Shown here in pieces: positions 18,235 through 27,134 of a stretch of DNA of 41,574 nt. The position numbers were made by a program, and so were the translations under genes. This DNA is from Candidatus Oscillibacter excrementavium (GTDB taxonomy: Bacteria; Bacillota; Clostridia; Oscillospirales; Oscillospiraceae). The notes under the pieces are model-generated. The model searched no databases and had not been told where the DNA came from. It saw only the letters and a list, made by a program, of their open reading frames with translations. Location: the NCBI GenBank assembly GCA_019118505.1, contig DWYU01000155.1, positions 1-41,574 on the forward strand. The letters are read 5' to 3'. Within the stretch, counting starts at the first letter, position 1. The number at the start of each line of letters is the position of its first letter.

Positions 18235-19371
18235 TTACAGCATCGGCATCCGGGTGGCGTGATGCTGCCGAAGGGCGGCCGCGCAGCCGTCGATGTCGGC
18301 CTTGGTGGTCTCCGGGCCGAAGCTCAGGCGGATGACGCCGCCGGAGACCTTCTTCGGCAGCTTCAAAGCGGCGATGACGTGGCTGGGCTTGCCCTGATGG
18401 CAGGCGGAGCCGGCGGAAATGCAGATGCCCTGCTGCCCCAGGTCGTTGACGATGTTCTGGCTGGGCCAGCCCACCAGGGAGACAGAGAGCACGTGGGGCG
18501 CCCCGCCGGGGGCGGAGAGGATCTTCAGATCCGGGATGGCGGAGAGCAGTTCCACGGCGTAGTCCCGGATCTCCGCCATGTGGCGGAGTTTGTCCTCCAG
18601 GTGTTCCAGCCGCAGCTCCACGGCCTTGGCGAAGCCGGCGATCTGGGCCGTGGCCTCGGTGCCGGCCCGGAGGCCGCTCTCCTGCTCACCGCCGGCCAGC
18701 AGGGGCTTGGGGTTCTTTACCCGCTGGCCGATATACAGGGCACCGATGCCCTTGGGTCCGCCGATCTTGTGGGCGGAGATGGTGATGAAGTCCGCCCCCA
18801 GGGCTTTGGCGGAGCAGGGGACCTTCAGAAAGCCCTGGACCGCGTCAGTGTGGAGCAGGGTCTGGGGATTCCTGGCTGCAAGACCCTTGGCGATCTCGGC
18901 GATGGGGTAAATATTGCCCAGTTCGTTGTTCACCAGCATACAGGACACCAGCGCCGTATCCGGCCGGACGGCGGAGAGCACCTGCTCCGCGGTGATGGAG
19001 CCGTCCTGGGCCGGAGCCAGGTAGGTGACCTCGTACCCCTGCCGCTCCATCCAGCGGCAGGCCTCCAGCACGGCGCTGTGCTCCACGGCGGTGGTGACGA
19101 TGTGCTTCCCGAGATGGCGGTTCTGCCAGCAGGCGGCAGTGACGGCCCAGTTGTCCGCCTCCGTACCGCAGGAGGTGAAGAACAGCTGTTTGGCGTCGCA
19201 GCCCATGGCGCCGGCGACGGTGCGGCGCCAGGATTCCACCCGGCGCTTCATCTCCAGCCCCAGGGGATACTGGGAGCTGGGGTTGCCGAACTGTTCGGTC
19301 AGCACTTCATACATAGCGTCCGCCACCGGCCGGGGGACAGGCGTGGTGGCGGCGTGGTCCAGATAGATCAT
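18235..19371 (-). CDS. cysteine desulfurase (NifS/IscS family)
   Basis: IYLDHAATTP; EHSAVLE; DAVQ; ISAHKIGGPKGIGALY; ISAGSACHQGKPSHV catalytic Cys loop. Confidence 0.93.
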   Translation of the reverse strand: MIYLDHAATTPVPRPVADAMYEVLTEQFGNPSSQYPLGLEMKRRVESWRRTVAGAMGCDAKQLFFTSCGTEADNWAVTAACWQNRHLGKHIVTTAVEHSAVLEACRWMERQGYEVTYLAPAQDGSITAEQVLSAVRPDTALVSCMLVNNELGNIYPIAEIAKGLAARNPQTLLHTDAVQGFLKVPCSAKALGADFITISAHKIGGPKGIGALYIGQRVKNPKPLLAGGEQESGLRAGTEATAQIAGFAKAVELRLEHLEDKLRHMAEIRDYAVELLSAIPDLKILSAPGGAPHVLSVSLVGWPSQNIVNDLGQQGICISAGSACHQGKPSHVIAALKLPKKVSGGVIRLSFGPETTKADIDGCAAALRQHHATRMPML

Positions 19372-19398
19372 GCAAAACAATCTCCTTGCAGTTAGGCC

Positions 19399-19427
19399 TT
19401 GCCCAACCGTGAAAATTACAGTATAAT
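19399..19427 (+). promoter_or_regulatory. promoter of mtaB
   Basis: TTGCCC (19399-19404), 17-bp spacer, TATAAT (19422-19427). Confidence 0.7.
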
Positions 19428-19443
19428 CAAAGCGCGTCTAAAC

Positions 19444-19472
19444 ATTATATAGAGATTTTGCGGAAAGTGCAA
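19444..19472 (-). promoter_or_regulatory. promoter of the cysteine desulfurase gene
   Basis: Minus strand TTGCAC (19472-19467), 17-bp spacer, TATAAT (19449-19444). Confidence 0.7.
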
Positions 19473-19481
19473 GGAGATTCC

Positions 19482-20771
19482 ATGAAAGTTGCCATCTACA
19501 CCTTGGGCTGCAAGGTGAACCAATACGAGACCCAGGCCATGGAGCAGGAACTGCGGGCCCGGGGGCACGAGATTGTGCCTTTTACCGGCGAGGCGGACGC
19601 CTACATTGTGAACACCTGCTCCGTCACGGCGGTCAGCGACCAGAAGTCCCGGCAGGTGATCCACGGCGTCCAGCGGAAGCACCCGGCTGCGGTGGTGGCG
19701 GTGTGCGGCTGCTACGCCCAGACCCATGTGGACGACGTGCGGAAGCTGGGGGTGGACCTGATCGCCGGCACCGGCGACCGGACGGGCTTCCTCCGGCTGC
19801 TGGAGGAGACCGCGGCGGAGAAGCGCCATATCGAGGCCATCGACCAGCCCTTTGAGCGGCGGGTGTTCGAGGTGTTGCCCGCCGGCGGCCTGGAGGGCCG
19901 CACCCGGGCCATGCTGAAGGTGGAGGACGGGTGCGTCAACTTCTGCACCTACTGCATCATCCCCTACGCCCGAGGCCGGGTCCGGTCCCTGCCCATCCCC
20001 ACGGCGGCGGAGCAGACCCGCCAGCTGGCGGCGGAGGGCTACCGGGAGATCGTGGTGACCGGCATCGAGATCTCCTCCTGGGGCCAGGACCTCAAGACCG
20101 GTGAGACGCTGATCGACCTGCTGGAGGCGGTCTGCGATGCCGCGCCGGAGGTCCGGATCCGGCTGGGGAGCCTGGAGCCCCGGACCATCACGGAGGACTT
20201 CTGCCGCCGGGCGGCGGCCCTGCCGAATCTCTGCCCACAGTTCCACCTGTCCATGCAGTCCGGATGCGACGCTACCCTGAAGCGGATGAACCGGAAGTAT
20301 GACACCGCCCGGTATCTGGAATCCGTTGCACTGCTGAACCAGTATTTTGACCGCCCCGCCGTCACCACGGACCTGATCACCGGGTTCCCGGAGGAGACGG
20401 AGGAGGAGTTCCGGCAGACTCTGGACTTCCTCTGCCGGTGCGGCTTTGCCCAGATGCACATCTTCCCCTACTCCATCCGCCCCGGCACCCCGGCGGCGGA
20501 CATGCGCCAGGTGCCCAAGGCGGTGAAGGAGGAGCGGGCCCACCGGGCGGCTGCAGTGGCGGCAAAGCTCCATCAGGCGTATCTCGCGGCCTGCGTGGGG
20601 GCGGTGTATCCCGTCCTCTTTGAGCAGCCCCGGGACGGGAGGTATTTCGGCCACGCCCCCAACTACATGGAGGTGCTGGCGGAGGGCGCGGACCTGCACA
20701 ATGAGATCCGGAACGTGAAGATCACCGGCACGGACGGGGAGTCCCTGCTGGGAGAGATCCTGGAGGACTGA
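19482..20771 (+). CDS. mtaB: tRNA t6A37 methylthiotransferase MtaB
   Basis: IYTLGCKVNQYETQAME; VNTCSVTAVSDQKSRQ; VEDGCVNFCTYCIIPYARGRVRS radical-SAM CxxxCxxC. Confidence 0.95.
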   Translation: MKVAIYTLGCKVNQYETQAMEQELRARGHEIVPFTGEADAYIVNTCSVTAVSDQKSRQVIHGVQRKHPAAVVAVCGCYAQTHVDDVRKLGVDLIAGTGDRTGFLRLLEETAAEKRHIEAIDQPFERRVFEVLPAGGLEGRTRAMLKVEDGCVNFCTYCIIPYARGRVRSLPIPTAAEQTRQLAAEGYREIVVTGIEISSWGQDLKTGETLIDLLEAVCDAAPEVRIRLGSLEPRTITEDFCRRAAALPNLCPQFHLSMQSGCDATLKRMNRKYDTARYLESVALLNQYFDRPAVTTDLITGFPEETEEEFRQTLDFLCRCGFAQMHIFPYSIRPGTPAADMRQVPKAVKEERAHRAAAVAAKLHQAYLAACVGAVYPVLFEQPRDGRYFGHAPNYMEVLAEGADLHNEIRNVKITGTDGESLLGEILED

Positions 20772-20772
20772 C

Positions 20773-21348
20773 ATGAAGAGCCACTTTTTTGCCTACATCT
20801 CCCGGATGCGGTTCATCCAGCGGTGGGCCCTGATGCGGAACACTGCGCCGGAGAACGTCCAGGAGCACAGCCACCAGGTGGCGGTTCTGGCCCACGCTCT
20901 GGCGGTGATCCGCAACGAGAGATTCGGCGGGCACCTGGACCCCGGCGCCGTGGCGGTGGCGGCGCTGTACCACGACGCCAGCGAGATCCTGACTGGCGAC
21001 ATGCCCACCCCCATCAAGTACGACAATCCGGCCATCCGCAGTGCTTATAAGGACGTGGAGGCGGTGGCGGAGGGGAAGCTGCTCCGCATGCTGCCGCCGG
21101 AGCTCCAGGGGGTGTACGAGCCCATCCTGACGGAGGCGGACCCGGAGATCCGGCGGGTGGTGAAGGCGGCGGACAAGCTCTCCGCCTACATCAAGTGCGT
21201 GGAGGAGCTGAAGGCCGGCAACAACGAGTTCCGCAAGGCCGCCGCTCAGACCCGCAGGGCGCTGGAGGAATACGGCCTGCCGGAGGTGGCCTATTTTCTG
21301 GAGACGTTTATGGACAGCTTCTCCCTGACCCTGGACGAGCTGCAATGA
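20773..21348 (+). CDS. yfbR: YfbR-like 5'-deoxynucleotidase (HD domain)
   Basis: RMRFIQRWALMRNTAPENVQEHSHQVAVLAH; YHDASEILTGDMPTPIKY; KAADKLSAYIKCVEEL. Confidence 0.92.
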   Translation: MKSHFFAYISRMRFIQRWALMRNTAPENVQEHSHQVAVLAHALAVIRNERFGGHLDPGAVAVAALYHDASEILTGDMPTPIKYDNPAIRSAYKDVEAVAEGKLLRMLPPELQGVYEPILTEADPEIRRVVKAADKLSAYIKCVEELKAGNNEFRKAAAQTRRALEEYGLPEVAYFLETFMDSFSLTLDELQ

Positions 21349-21360
21349 CACGAGGAGACG

Positions 21361-21397
21361 AAAGCCTCCCCGGCGCTATGCGCCGGGGAGGCTTTTT
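21361..21397. terminator. bidirectional terminator
   Basis: AAAGCCTCCCCGGCGC-TAT-GCGCCGGGGAGGCTTTTT. Confidence 0.85.
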
Positions 21398-21409
21398 GCC
21401 AGTGCCTCA

Positions 21410-22621
21410 CTACTTGTTCAGCTTGGAGCAGATCAGCCCGCCCAGGCGGCGGACGCCCTCCTGGATCAGGTCCTCCGGCGTGTTGCCGAAGCTCATGCGC
21501 ATGCAGTTCTTCCCCTGGCCGTCCCGGTCGGAGAAGAAGCCCTCGCCCGCCACATAGGCCACATTCACGGCCGGGTCCGTGGAGGACTCCCGCAGCAGGG
21601 CGGTGGTATCGATGCCGCCGGGCAGCTCCACCCAGGTGAAGAGGCCGCCGTCCGGATTGCTGTGCTTGGTGCCGGCGGGGAAATACTGGTCGATGCTCCG
21701 CAGCATCACGTCCCGGCGCTTGCGGTAGAGGTCGCAGATCATCTTGTGATGGGCGGGGTAGTAGCCCCGCTTGAAGAACTCCGCGCAGAGGATCTGGGGC
21801 AGCATGGAGGTGTGGGAGTTGGTGGCGGACTTCACGTCCACCAGGTGCTCGATGGTCTCCGTGTCCGCCACCACATAGCCCAGCCGGGAGCCGGGGGAGA
21901 AGATCTTGGAAAAGCTGCCGGCCATCACCACATGGTCCGTGGTGTCAAAGTGCTTGATGGGGAATAGGTCCTCGCCGCTGTAGCGGATGTCCCGGTAGGG
22001 GTCGTCCTCCAGCACCAGCACATCGTACTTGGCGGCCAGCTCCGCCACGGCCTTCCGCCGCTCCAGGCTCAGGGTGCGGCCGCTGGGGTTCTGGAAGGTG
22101 GGGATGGTGTAGATCATCTTGGGGCGGAACTGCCGGATCTTCCGCTCCAGATCCCCCGGCAGCAGGCCGTCGTCATCCATGGCCACGCTGACGCACTTGG
22201 CTTGGAACATATCGAAGATCTCCACGGACTGGACGAAGGTGGGGGCCTCCACCAGGATCACGTCGCCGGGGTCGATGTACGCCTGACAGGCCAGGTTGAT
22301 GCCCTCCAGCCCGCCGGTGATGATCATGACGTTCTCCACGCCGCAGTCGATGCCCTTGGGGGCCAGCAGCTCCCGGACTACCACCTCCCGCAGGTCCCGC
22401 ACCCCGATGATGGGGCCGTACTGCAGGGCCTCCACGCCCCGGCCGTCCGTTTGCAGGACCTCGTCCGCCAGCTGGCGGATGGTGTCCACCGGCAGGGCCT
22501 CTTTGGCGGGGGAGCCGCCGCTGAAGGAGATGATGTCCGGGTTCGTCATGGCCCCGAACAGTCCTTTGACCACCTCGGCCGTAAAGGCCATATTTTCGAT
22601 GCGCTTGGCATAAGGAACCAT
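21410..22621 (-). CDS. PLP-dependent class I/II aminotransferase (2-aminoadipate/MocR-type fold)
   Basis: LQYGPIIGVRDLREVV; ITGGLEGINLACQAYIDPGD; PTFQNPSG; LEDDPYRDIRY; GSFSKIFSPGSRLGY PLP-Lys motif. Confidence 0.88.
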   Translation of the reverse strand: MVPYAKRIENMAFTAEVVKGLFGAMTNPDIISFSGGSPAKEALPVDTIRQLADEVLQTDGRGVEALQYGPIIGVRDLREVVVRELLAPKGIDCGVENVMIITGGLEGINLACQAYIDPGDVILVEAPTFVQSVEIFDMFQAKCVSVAMDDDGLLPGDLERKIRQFRPKMIYTIPTFQNPSGRTLSLERRKAVAELAAKYDVLVLEDDPYRDIRYSGEDLFPIKHFDTTDHVVMAGSFSKIFSPGSRLGYVVADTETIEHLVDVKSATNSHTSMLPQILCAEFFKRGYYPAHHKMICDLYRKRRDVMLRSIDQYFPAGTKHSNPDGGLFTWVELPGGIDTTALLRESSTDPAVNVAYVAGEGFFSDRDGQGKNCMRMSFGNTPEDLIQEGVRRLGGLICSKLNK

Positions 22622-22681
22622 TCTGTGTTGCCCTCCATTCAAAGGCGCGCGCCGCGCGCCGCGGTGTAATCGGATGTTCCT

Positions 22682-22710
22682 ACTATACCACAGAGGAGCG
22701 GGAAACTCAA
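22682..22710 (-). promoter_or_regulatory. promoter of the aminotransferase gene
   Basis: Minus strand TTGAGT (22710-22705), 17-bp spacer, TATAGT (22687-22682). Confidence 0.55.
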
Positions 22711-22762
22711 TTCCCGAAAATGGGCCGTCCCGGGGCAGCGCCCCGGGGCGGGAGGAATTCCA

Positions 22763-23905
22763 TTATTCCAGAGGAATTTCCACATCCCCCACCCGGACGG
22801 CGGTGACCTGGCTCACGTCCAGCAGGTCCTGGAACTGGCTGGTAAAGTCCGCGGAGAAGAGGAACGAATCACCCGTGTCAAGGCTGCCGCTGCCGGTAAA
22901 CCCGAAGATCAGGTCCGCCGCTGGCAGAATACTGCCATCCCGCAGCAGCAGAGAGGTGTCCGACACCAGTGCCTCCGTATCCCGATAGGCGGTGCCGCCG
23001 GAGACCTCCACATAGATGGACAGGGGGGACAGGACGGCCCGGGCGGAGAATCCGCCGTGCCGGTAGGACCCCGTCAGGGTCTGTGCGACTGCGGACGGCT
23101 GGAAGGTGAGGATAGCGGGGTGGTCTGTCACCGCTGTGTCCACGCCGTTCACCCGTAGGACGGGCGGCGTCACCAGCAGGGTCAGGGGCTGGGCGGTGAA
23201 GTCCAGGCTGTCCGCGTCTCCGGTGATATTGCAGAGATAGGAGAGTGTATGGGTCACCGGATCGTAGCCGGCCTCCCCTAGGCCGCTGGAGCCATTGACC
23301 CTGCCAAGGCGGTTCAGCGTGTTTTCTGACTTCTCGTAGAGAATACGGGTGAGCGGATCTGTCCAGTCCAGCGTTGCCCAGGTATCCTGCTCGGACGCTT
23401 TCAGTTCCTCCCAGGTAATATCGTCTGTGGCGTAATAGGTGACTACTGGAAGTTTGATGTCGTCCTTTTGGGTGTTCTCCCGGCTGTTGTAAGCCATCTC
23501 CACAGTCTCCGGATCCACCGTGTCCGGCAGCTGGTAGTCCAAGATCAGGTAGATGCTCTTTTCGTCCACCAACGCCTCCCGGATGGTCACGGTCACATCG
23601 TCGCAGACGGAGGTGACATGCACCTCCTGGAAGGCCTGCTCCGCCATGGGCGTCGTCGCTGCGCCCGGGCCGAAGCGATCGGCGAAGATGTCGTCCCAGT
23701 GCACCAGCACCGCCGCCCCGGCGGAGACGGTGAGGGCGACAATCAGCACCGCCGCCAGAAGAGCTTTCCGGAAAAAGCCCCGGGGACGGTAGACGGCGGG
23801 ACGGGCCTGGGGTTCGGGCTCCGCCGATAAGACGTTTTTCCGCAGGCGCTCCTCCAGTTCCGGCGGGGGCCCGCAGTGTTCCATAGCGTCGTGGTAGCGA
23901 TTCAT
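22763..23905 (-). CDS. membrane-anchored anti-sigma factor-like protein (DUF4179-like)
   Basis: Cytoplasmic N-terminus, single TM (LLAAVLIVALTVSAGAAVLV), large extracytoplasmic domain; start overlaps the stop of the ECF sigma gene. Confidence 0.65.
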   Translation of the reverse strand: MNRYHDAMEHCGPPPELEERLRKNVLSAEPEPQARPAVYRPRGFFRKALLAAVLIVALTVSAGAAVLVHWDDIFADRFGPGAATTPMAEQAFQEVHVTSVCDDVTVTIREALVDEKSIYLILDYQLPDTVDPETVEMAYNSRENTQKDDIKLPVVTYYATDDITWEELKASEQDTWATLDWTDPLTRILYEKSENTLNRLGRVNGSSGLGEAGYDPVTHTLSYLCNITGDADSLDFTAQPLTLLVTPPVLRVNGVDTAVTDHPAILTFQPSAVAQTLTGSYRHGGFSARAVLSPLSIYVEVSGGTAYRDTEALVSDTSLLLRDGSILPAADLIFGFTGSGSLDTGDSFLFSADFTSQFQDLLDVSQVTAVRVGDVEIPLE

Positions 23906-24378
23906 AAGCTCTCCTCCCATGTTCTACGCAGGGCGTCCCGGCCCCGCTTCAGCCGCATTTTCACCGTGGGCACCGTCACCCCCAGGAGCCGCGCGATCTC
24001 CCGGAGGGAGTAGCCCTCGTAGTAGTGGAGATGGAGAACCGTCCGCTGGGCCTCCGGCAGGGCGGCCACGTGGTCCAGCAGCCCCTGCTCCTCCGGCGTG
24101 ACGGCGGCGGAGGCGACCTCCAGCGGCAGCTCCGTCCGGCTGGAGCACTTCCAGGCGTCCCGGCACTGGTTCAATGCCACCCGGAACAGCCACCGCTGCT
24201 CGTGGTCCGGCGAGGCGAAGGCCGGCGCCCGGTACAGCCGCTTGCAGAACACCTCCTGCAGCACGTCCTCCGCGTCCACCGGGTTTTTCATCTGGAGGAG
24301 GCAGAACCGGTACAGGGACGGCCCATAGGTCCGGTATACCTGCTCAAAAAGCTGCTCCTGCTCCGTCACGGGCCTCAC
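23902..24378 (-). CDS. ECF-type RNA polymerase sigma factor
   Basis: LFEQVYRTYGPSLYRFCLLQMKNPVDAEDVLQEVF region 2; LPEAQRTVLHLHYYEGYSLREIARLLGVTVPTVKMRLKRGRDALR region 4. Confidence 0.92.
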   Translation of the reverse strand: MRPVTEQEQLFEQVYRTYGPSLYRFCLLQMKNPVDAEDVLQEVFCKRLYRAPAFASPDHEQRWLFRVALNQCRDAWKCSSRTELPLEVASAAVTPEEQGLLDHVAALPEAQRTVLHLHYYEGYSLREIARLLGVTVPTVKMRLKRGRDALRRTWEESL

Positions 24379-24433
24379 CTCCTTCTGCTTTGATTACGAG
24401 TGAGCGGGGCAAAAGGTCACAGGGAGATCCAAA

Positions 24434-24461
24434 AAAACGCCCGGCATTTGCCGGGCGTTTT
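24434..24461. terminator. terminator overlapping the recG stop
   Basis: AAAACGCCCGGC-ATTT-GCCGGGCGTTTT with A7/T7 tract on the minus strand. Confidence 0.8.
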
Positions 24462-26509
24462 CAGTTCAGCGTGTCCGCTGCCTGGGTGAACAGGGCTTGG
24501 ATCCGCTCCGCCGTGGCGGGGCAGGTGCGTAGGTCCGGGTCCTCCGCCAACAGCTTGCGGGCAGCCTCCTGGGCCTCCTGCAAGAGCTTGGTGTCGCAGC
24601 CCAGATCCGCCACCTTCAGCCCCGGCAGGCCGTGCTGCCGCTGGCCGAAGAAGTCGCCGGGACCCCGGAGCCGCAGGTCCTCCTCCGCGATTTTGAACCC
24701 GTCGGAGGTCTTGGTCATGACCTTCAGCCGCTGCCTTGTCTCCTCGTTTTGGTTGTCGGAGATCAGGATGCAGTAGGACTGGTGCTTCCCCCGGCCCACC
24801 CGGCCCCGCAGCTGGTGGAGCTGAGAGAGGCCGAACCGCTCCGCGTTCTCGATGACCATGACCGCGGCGTTGGGCACATCCACCCCCACCTCGATGACGG
24901 TGGTGGACACCAGAATGTCCGTCTCGTGGGCGGCGAAAGCGGCCATCACCGCGTCCTTCTCCTTGGGCTTCATCTTTCCGTGGACGAAGGCCACCTTCAA
25001 ATCGGGGAACACCTCTGCCTGGAGCTTTTTGGCATACTCCGTCACCGCCTTCCGCTCGTCGGGGAGCTCCTCGTTCTCCTCCACCATGGGGCAGACGATG
25101 TAGGCCTGGCGGCCCTCCCCCACCAGCTTGCGGATGAAGTTGTACACCCGCTGGTGGTACCGGGAGGTGACGGCGAAGGTCTCCACCGGCTGCCGTCCGG
25201 GGGGCAGCTGATCGATGACGGACACGTCCAGGTCCCCGTACAAAATCAGGGCCAGCGTCCGGGGAATGGGGGTGGCGGACATGACCAGGATGTGGGGGTG
25301 GTCCCCCTTGGCGGCCAGGTCCGCCCGCTGGGCCACGCCGAAGCGGTGCTGCTCGTCCGTCACCACCAGGCCCAGGTTCTGATACACCACGCTGCCGGTG
25401 ATGAGGGCGTGGGTGCCGATGGCAAAGTCGATCTCCCCGCTCTCCAGCTGGGCGGCGATGGATTTTTTCGTTTTGGCGGAGGTGGAGCCGGTCAGCAGGG
25501 CGCACCGGATGCCCAGGTTCTCCAACAGGGGGGCCAGGCCGTGGTAGTGCTGCTGGGCCAGGATCTCCGTGGGGGCCATCAGGGCCGCCTGGCGGCTGTT
25601 CTTTACGCAGAAGTACACGCAGGCGGCGGCCACCATGGTCTTGCCGGAGCCCACGTCCCCCTGGACCAGCCGGTTCATGGGGGTGCCGGAGCGCATATCG
25701 GCAAGGGCCTCCTCCACACAGCGGCGCTGGGCGTCCGTCAGGGTGAAGGGGAGCGCGGAATAGAAAGGCTCCATGTCCACGCCGCCGCAGGGAGGCACGT
25801 GGACCACCTCCCGGCGCTGGCGGAGCCGATCCAGGCCGATGGTGAAGAGGAACAGCTCCTCAAAGGCCAGCCGCCGCCGGGCCAGGTCCAGGGCCTCCGC
25901 GCTCTCCGGGAAGTGGATGTTCTCGTAGGCGTACTCGATGCGGCAGAGCTGGTGCTCCCGCCGCACCTGATCCGGCAGCACGTCCGGCAGGATGTCGGCA
26001 CAGGCGGTAAGCCCCTGGCGGATGGACCGGGACAAAATCAGCTGGCTGACCCCGGCGGTAAGGGGGTAGATGGGCACGATGCGGCCGGTGATCTCCCGCC
26101 GGCCCTCCGGCTCCACCACGGGATTGGACATCTGGCGGCGGAAGAGGGAGCCCTCCGCCCGGCCGTAGAAGACGTACGTCTCCCCCTGGTGCAGGTTGTT
26201 CTTCAGCCACGCCTGGTTGAAGAAGGTCACGTCCAGGGTGCCGGTGTCGTCCACCGCCCGGAGCTTTACCAGGTCCAGCCCCCGGCGGATATGGGAGATG
26301 GTGGGGGGAGACGCCACCATGGCCGCTACGCCGGCGGTCTCGCCGGGCACCAGGTCCGCGATGCGGCGGAGCTGGGTGCGGTCGTCATAGGCCCGGGGGA
26401 AGTAGGAGATCAGGTCCCGCAGGGTGGCGATGCCCAGCTTGCCCAGGGCTTTGGCCCGCTGCTCCCCGATGCCCTTGATATACCGCACGTCTGTGTTCAG
26501 GTCCGCCAT
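24461..26509 (-). CDS. recG: ATP-dependent DNA helicase RecG
   Basis: VRYIKGIGEQRAKALGKLGI; LVQGDVGSGKTMVA; MAPTEILAQQHY; DEQHRFGVAQR; MSATPIPRTLAL; QLRGRVGRGKHQSYC. Confidence 0.96.
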   Translation of the reverse strand: MADLNTDVRYIKGIGEQRAKALGKLGIATLRDLISYFPRAYDDRTQLRRIADLVPGETAGVAAMVASPPTISHIRRGLDLVKLRAVDDTGTLDVTFFNQAWLKNNLHQGETYVFYGRAEGSLFRRQMSNPVVEPEGRREITGRIVPIYPLTAGVSQLILSRSIRQGLTACADILPDVLPDQVRREHQLCRIEYAYENIHFPESAEALDLARRRLAFEELFLFTIGLDRLRQRREVVHVPPCGGVDMEPFYSALPFTLTDAQRRCVEEALADMRSGTPMNRLVQGDVGSGKTMVAAACVYFCVKNSRQAALMAPTEILAQQHYHGLAPLLENLGIRCALLTGSTSAKTKKSIAAQLESGEIDFAIGTHALITGSVVYQNLGLVVTDEQHRFGVAQRADLAAKGDHPHILVMSATPIPRTLALILYGDLDVSVIDQLPPGRQPVETFAVTSRYHQRVYNFIRKLVGEGRQAYIVCPMVEENEELPDERKAVTEYAKKLQAEVFPDLKVAFVHGKMKPKEKDAVMAAFAAHETDILVSTTVIEVGVDVPNAAVMVIENAERFGLSQLHQLRGRVGRGKHQSYCILISDNQNEETRQRLKVMTKTSDGFKIAEEDLRLRGPGDFFGQRQHGLPGLKVADLGCDTKLLQEAQEAARKLLAEDPDLRTCPATAERIQALFTQAADTLN

Positions 26510-26525
26510 GGAATCACCTCCCGCC

Positions 26526-26574
26526 TTGTGGACAGATATGGGTTTATTATATAATGCCCGGGGCGGAAACACAA
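26526..26574. promoter_or_regulatory. overlapping bidirectional promoter (recG minus / sigma factor plus)
   Basis: Palindromic -10 ATTATATAAT (26546-26555); plus TTGTGG (26526-26531) with 18-bp spacer to TATAAT; minus TTGTGT (26574-26569) with 17-bp spacer to TATAAT. Confidence 0.65.
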
Positions 26575-26651
26575 GAAAAGCAGGCAGAAGAAAAAGCCTG
26601 TAACAAAACTGACGCCCGTGCGTCCTATGGCAGAGAGAGGGAGGTGAGGCC

Positions 26652-27134
26652 GTGCCGGATTTTGAGGAGATCTATCAGACATACTTTGCCGACGTGTACC
26701 GCTACGCCCTGGCCCTCAGCCGGGACGCCCACACGGCGGAGGAGGTGACCCAGGAGACCTTCTTCCGGGCCCTGGCCTCCATTGATCAGTTCCGGGGGGA
26801 CTGCCAGCTGCGGGTGTGGCTGTGCCAGATCGCCCGGAACCAGTACCTGTCCCTGTGCCGGGAGCGAAAGCACCGGGGCGAGCTGGACCGGGAGCCGGGG
26901 GACGACGGCATCGAGAGCGGCTTCGCCGACCGGGACGCCGCCAGGCTGCTCCACCGGCTGCTCCACGACCTGCCGGAGCCTTACAAGGAGGTGTTCTCCC
27001 TGCGGACCTTCGGGGAGCTGCCCTTTGCCCAGATCGGGGAGCTGTTCGGCAAGACGGAGTCCTGGGCCCGGGTGACCTACTTCCGGGCCCGGCAGAAATT
27101 GAAGGAGGGATTTGATGGACCATCTGGACCATGA
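26652..27134 (+). CDS. ECF-type RNA polymerase sigma factor (GTG start)
   Basis: FEEIYQTYFADVYRYALALSRDAHTAEEVTQETFFRAL; LPEPYKEVFSLRTFGELPFAQIGELFGKTESWARVTYFRARQKLKE. Confidence 0.92.
   Translation: MPDFEEIYQTYFADVYRYALALSRDAHTAEEVTQETFFRALASIDQFRGDCQLRVWLCQIARNQYLSLCRERKHRGELDREPGDDGIESGFADRDAARLLHRLLHDLPEPYKEVFSLRTFGELPFAQIGELFGKTESWARVTYFRARQKLKEGFDGPSGP

Noticed and set aside
16930-19395. 821-aa plus-strand ORF opposite MATE and cysteine desulfurase
   Set aside because: Same antisense artefact; low-complexity H/Q/G/D-rich translation, no plausible domain.
24632-26554. 640-aa plus-strand ORF opposite recG
   Set aside because: Antisense to an unambiguous RecG; composition typical of a shadow frame.
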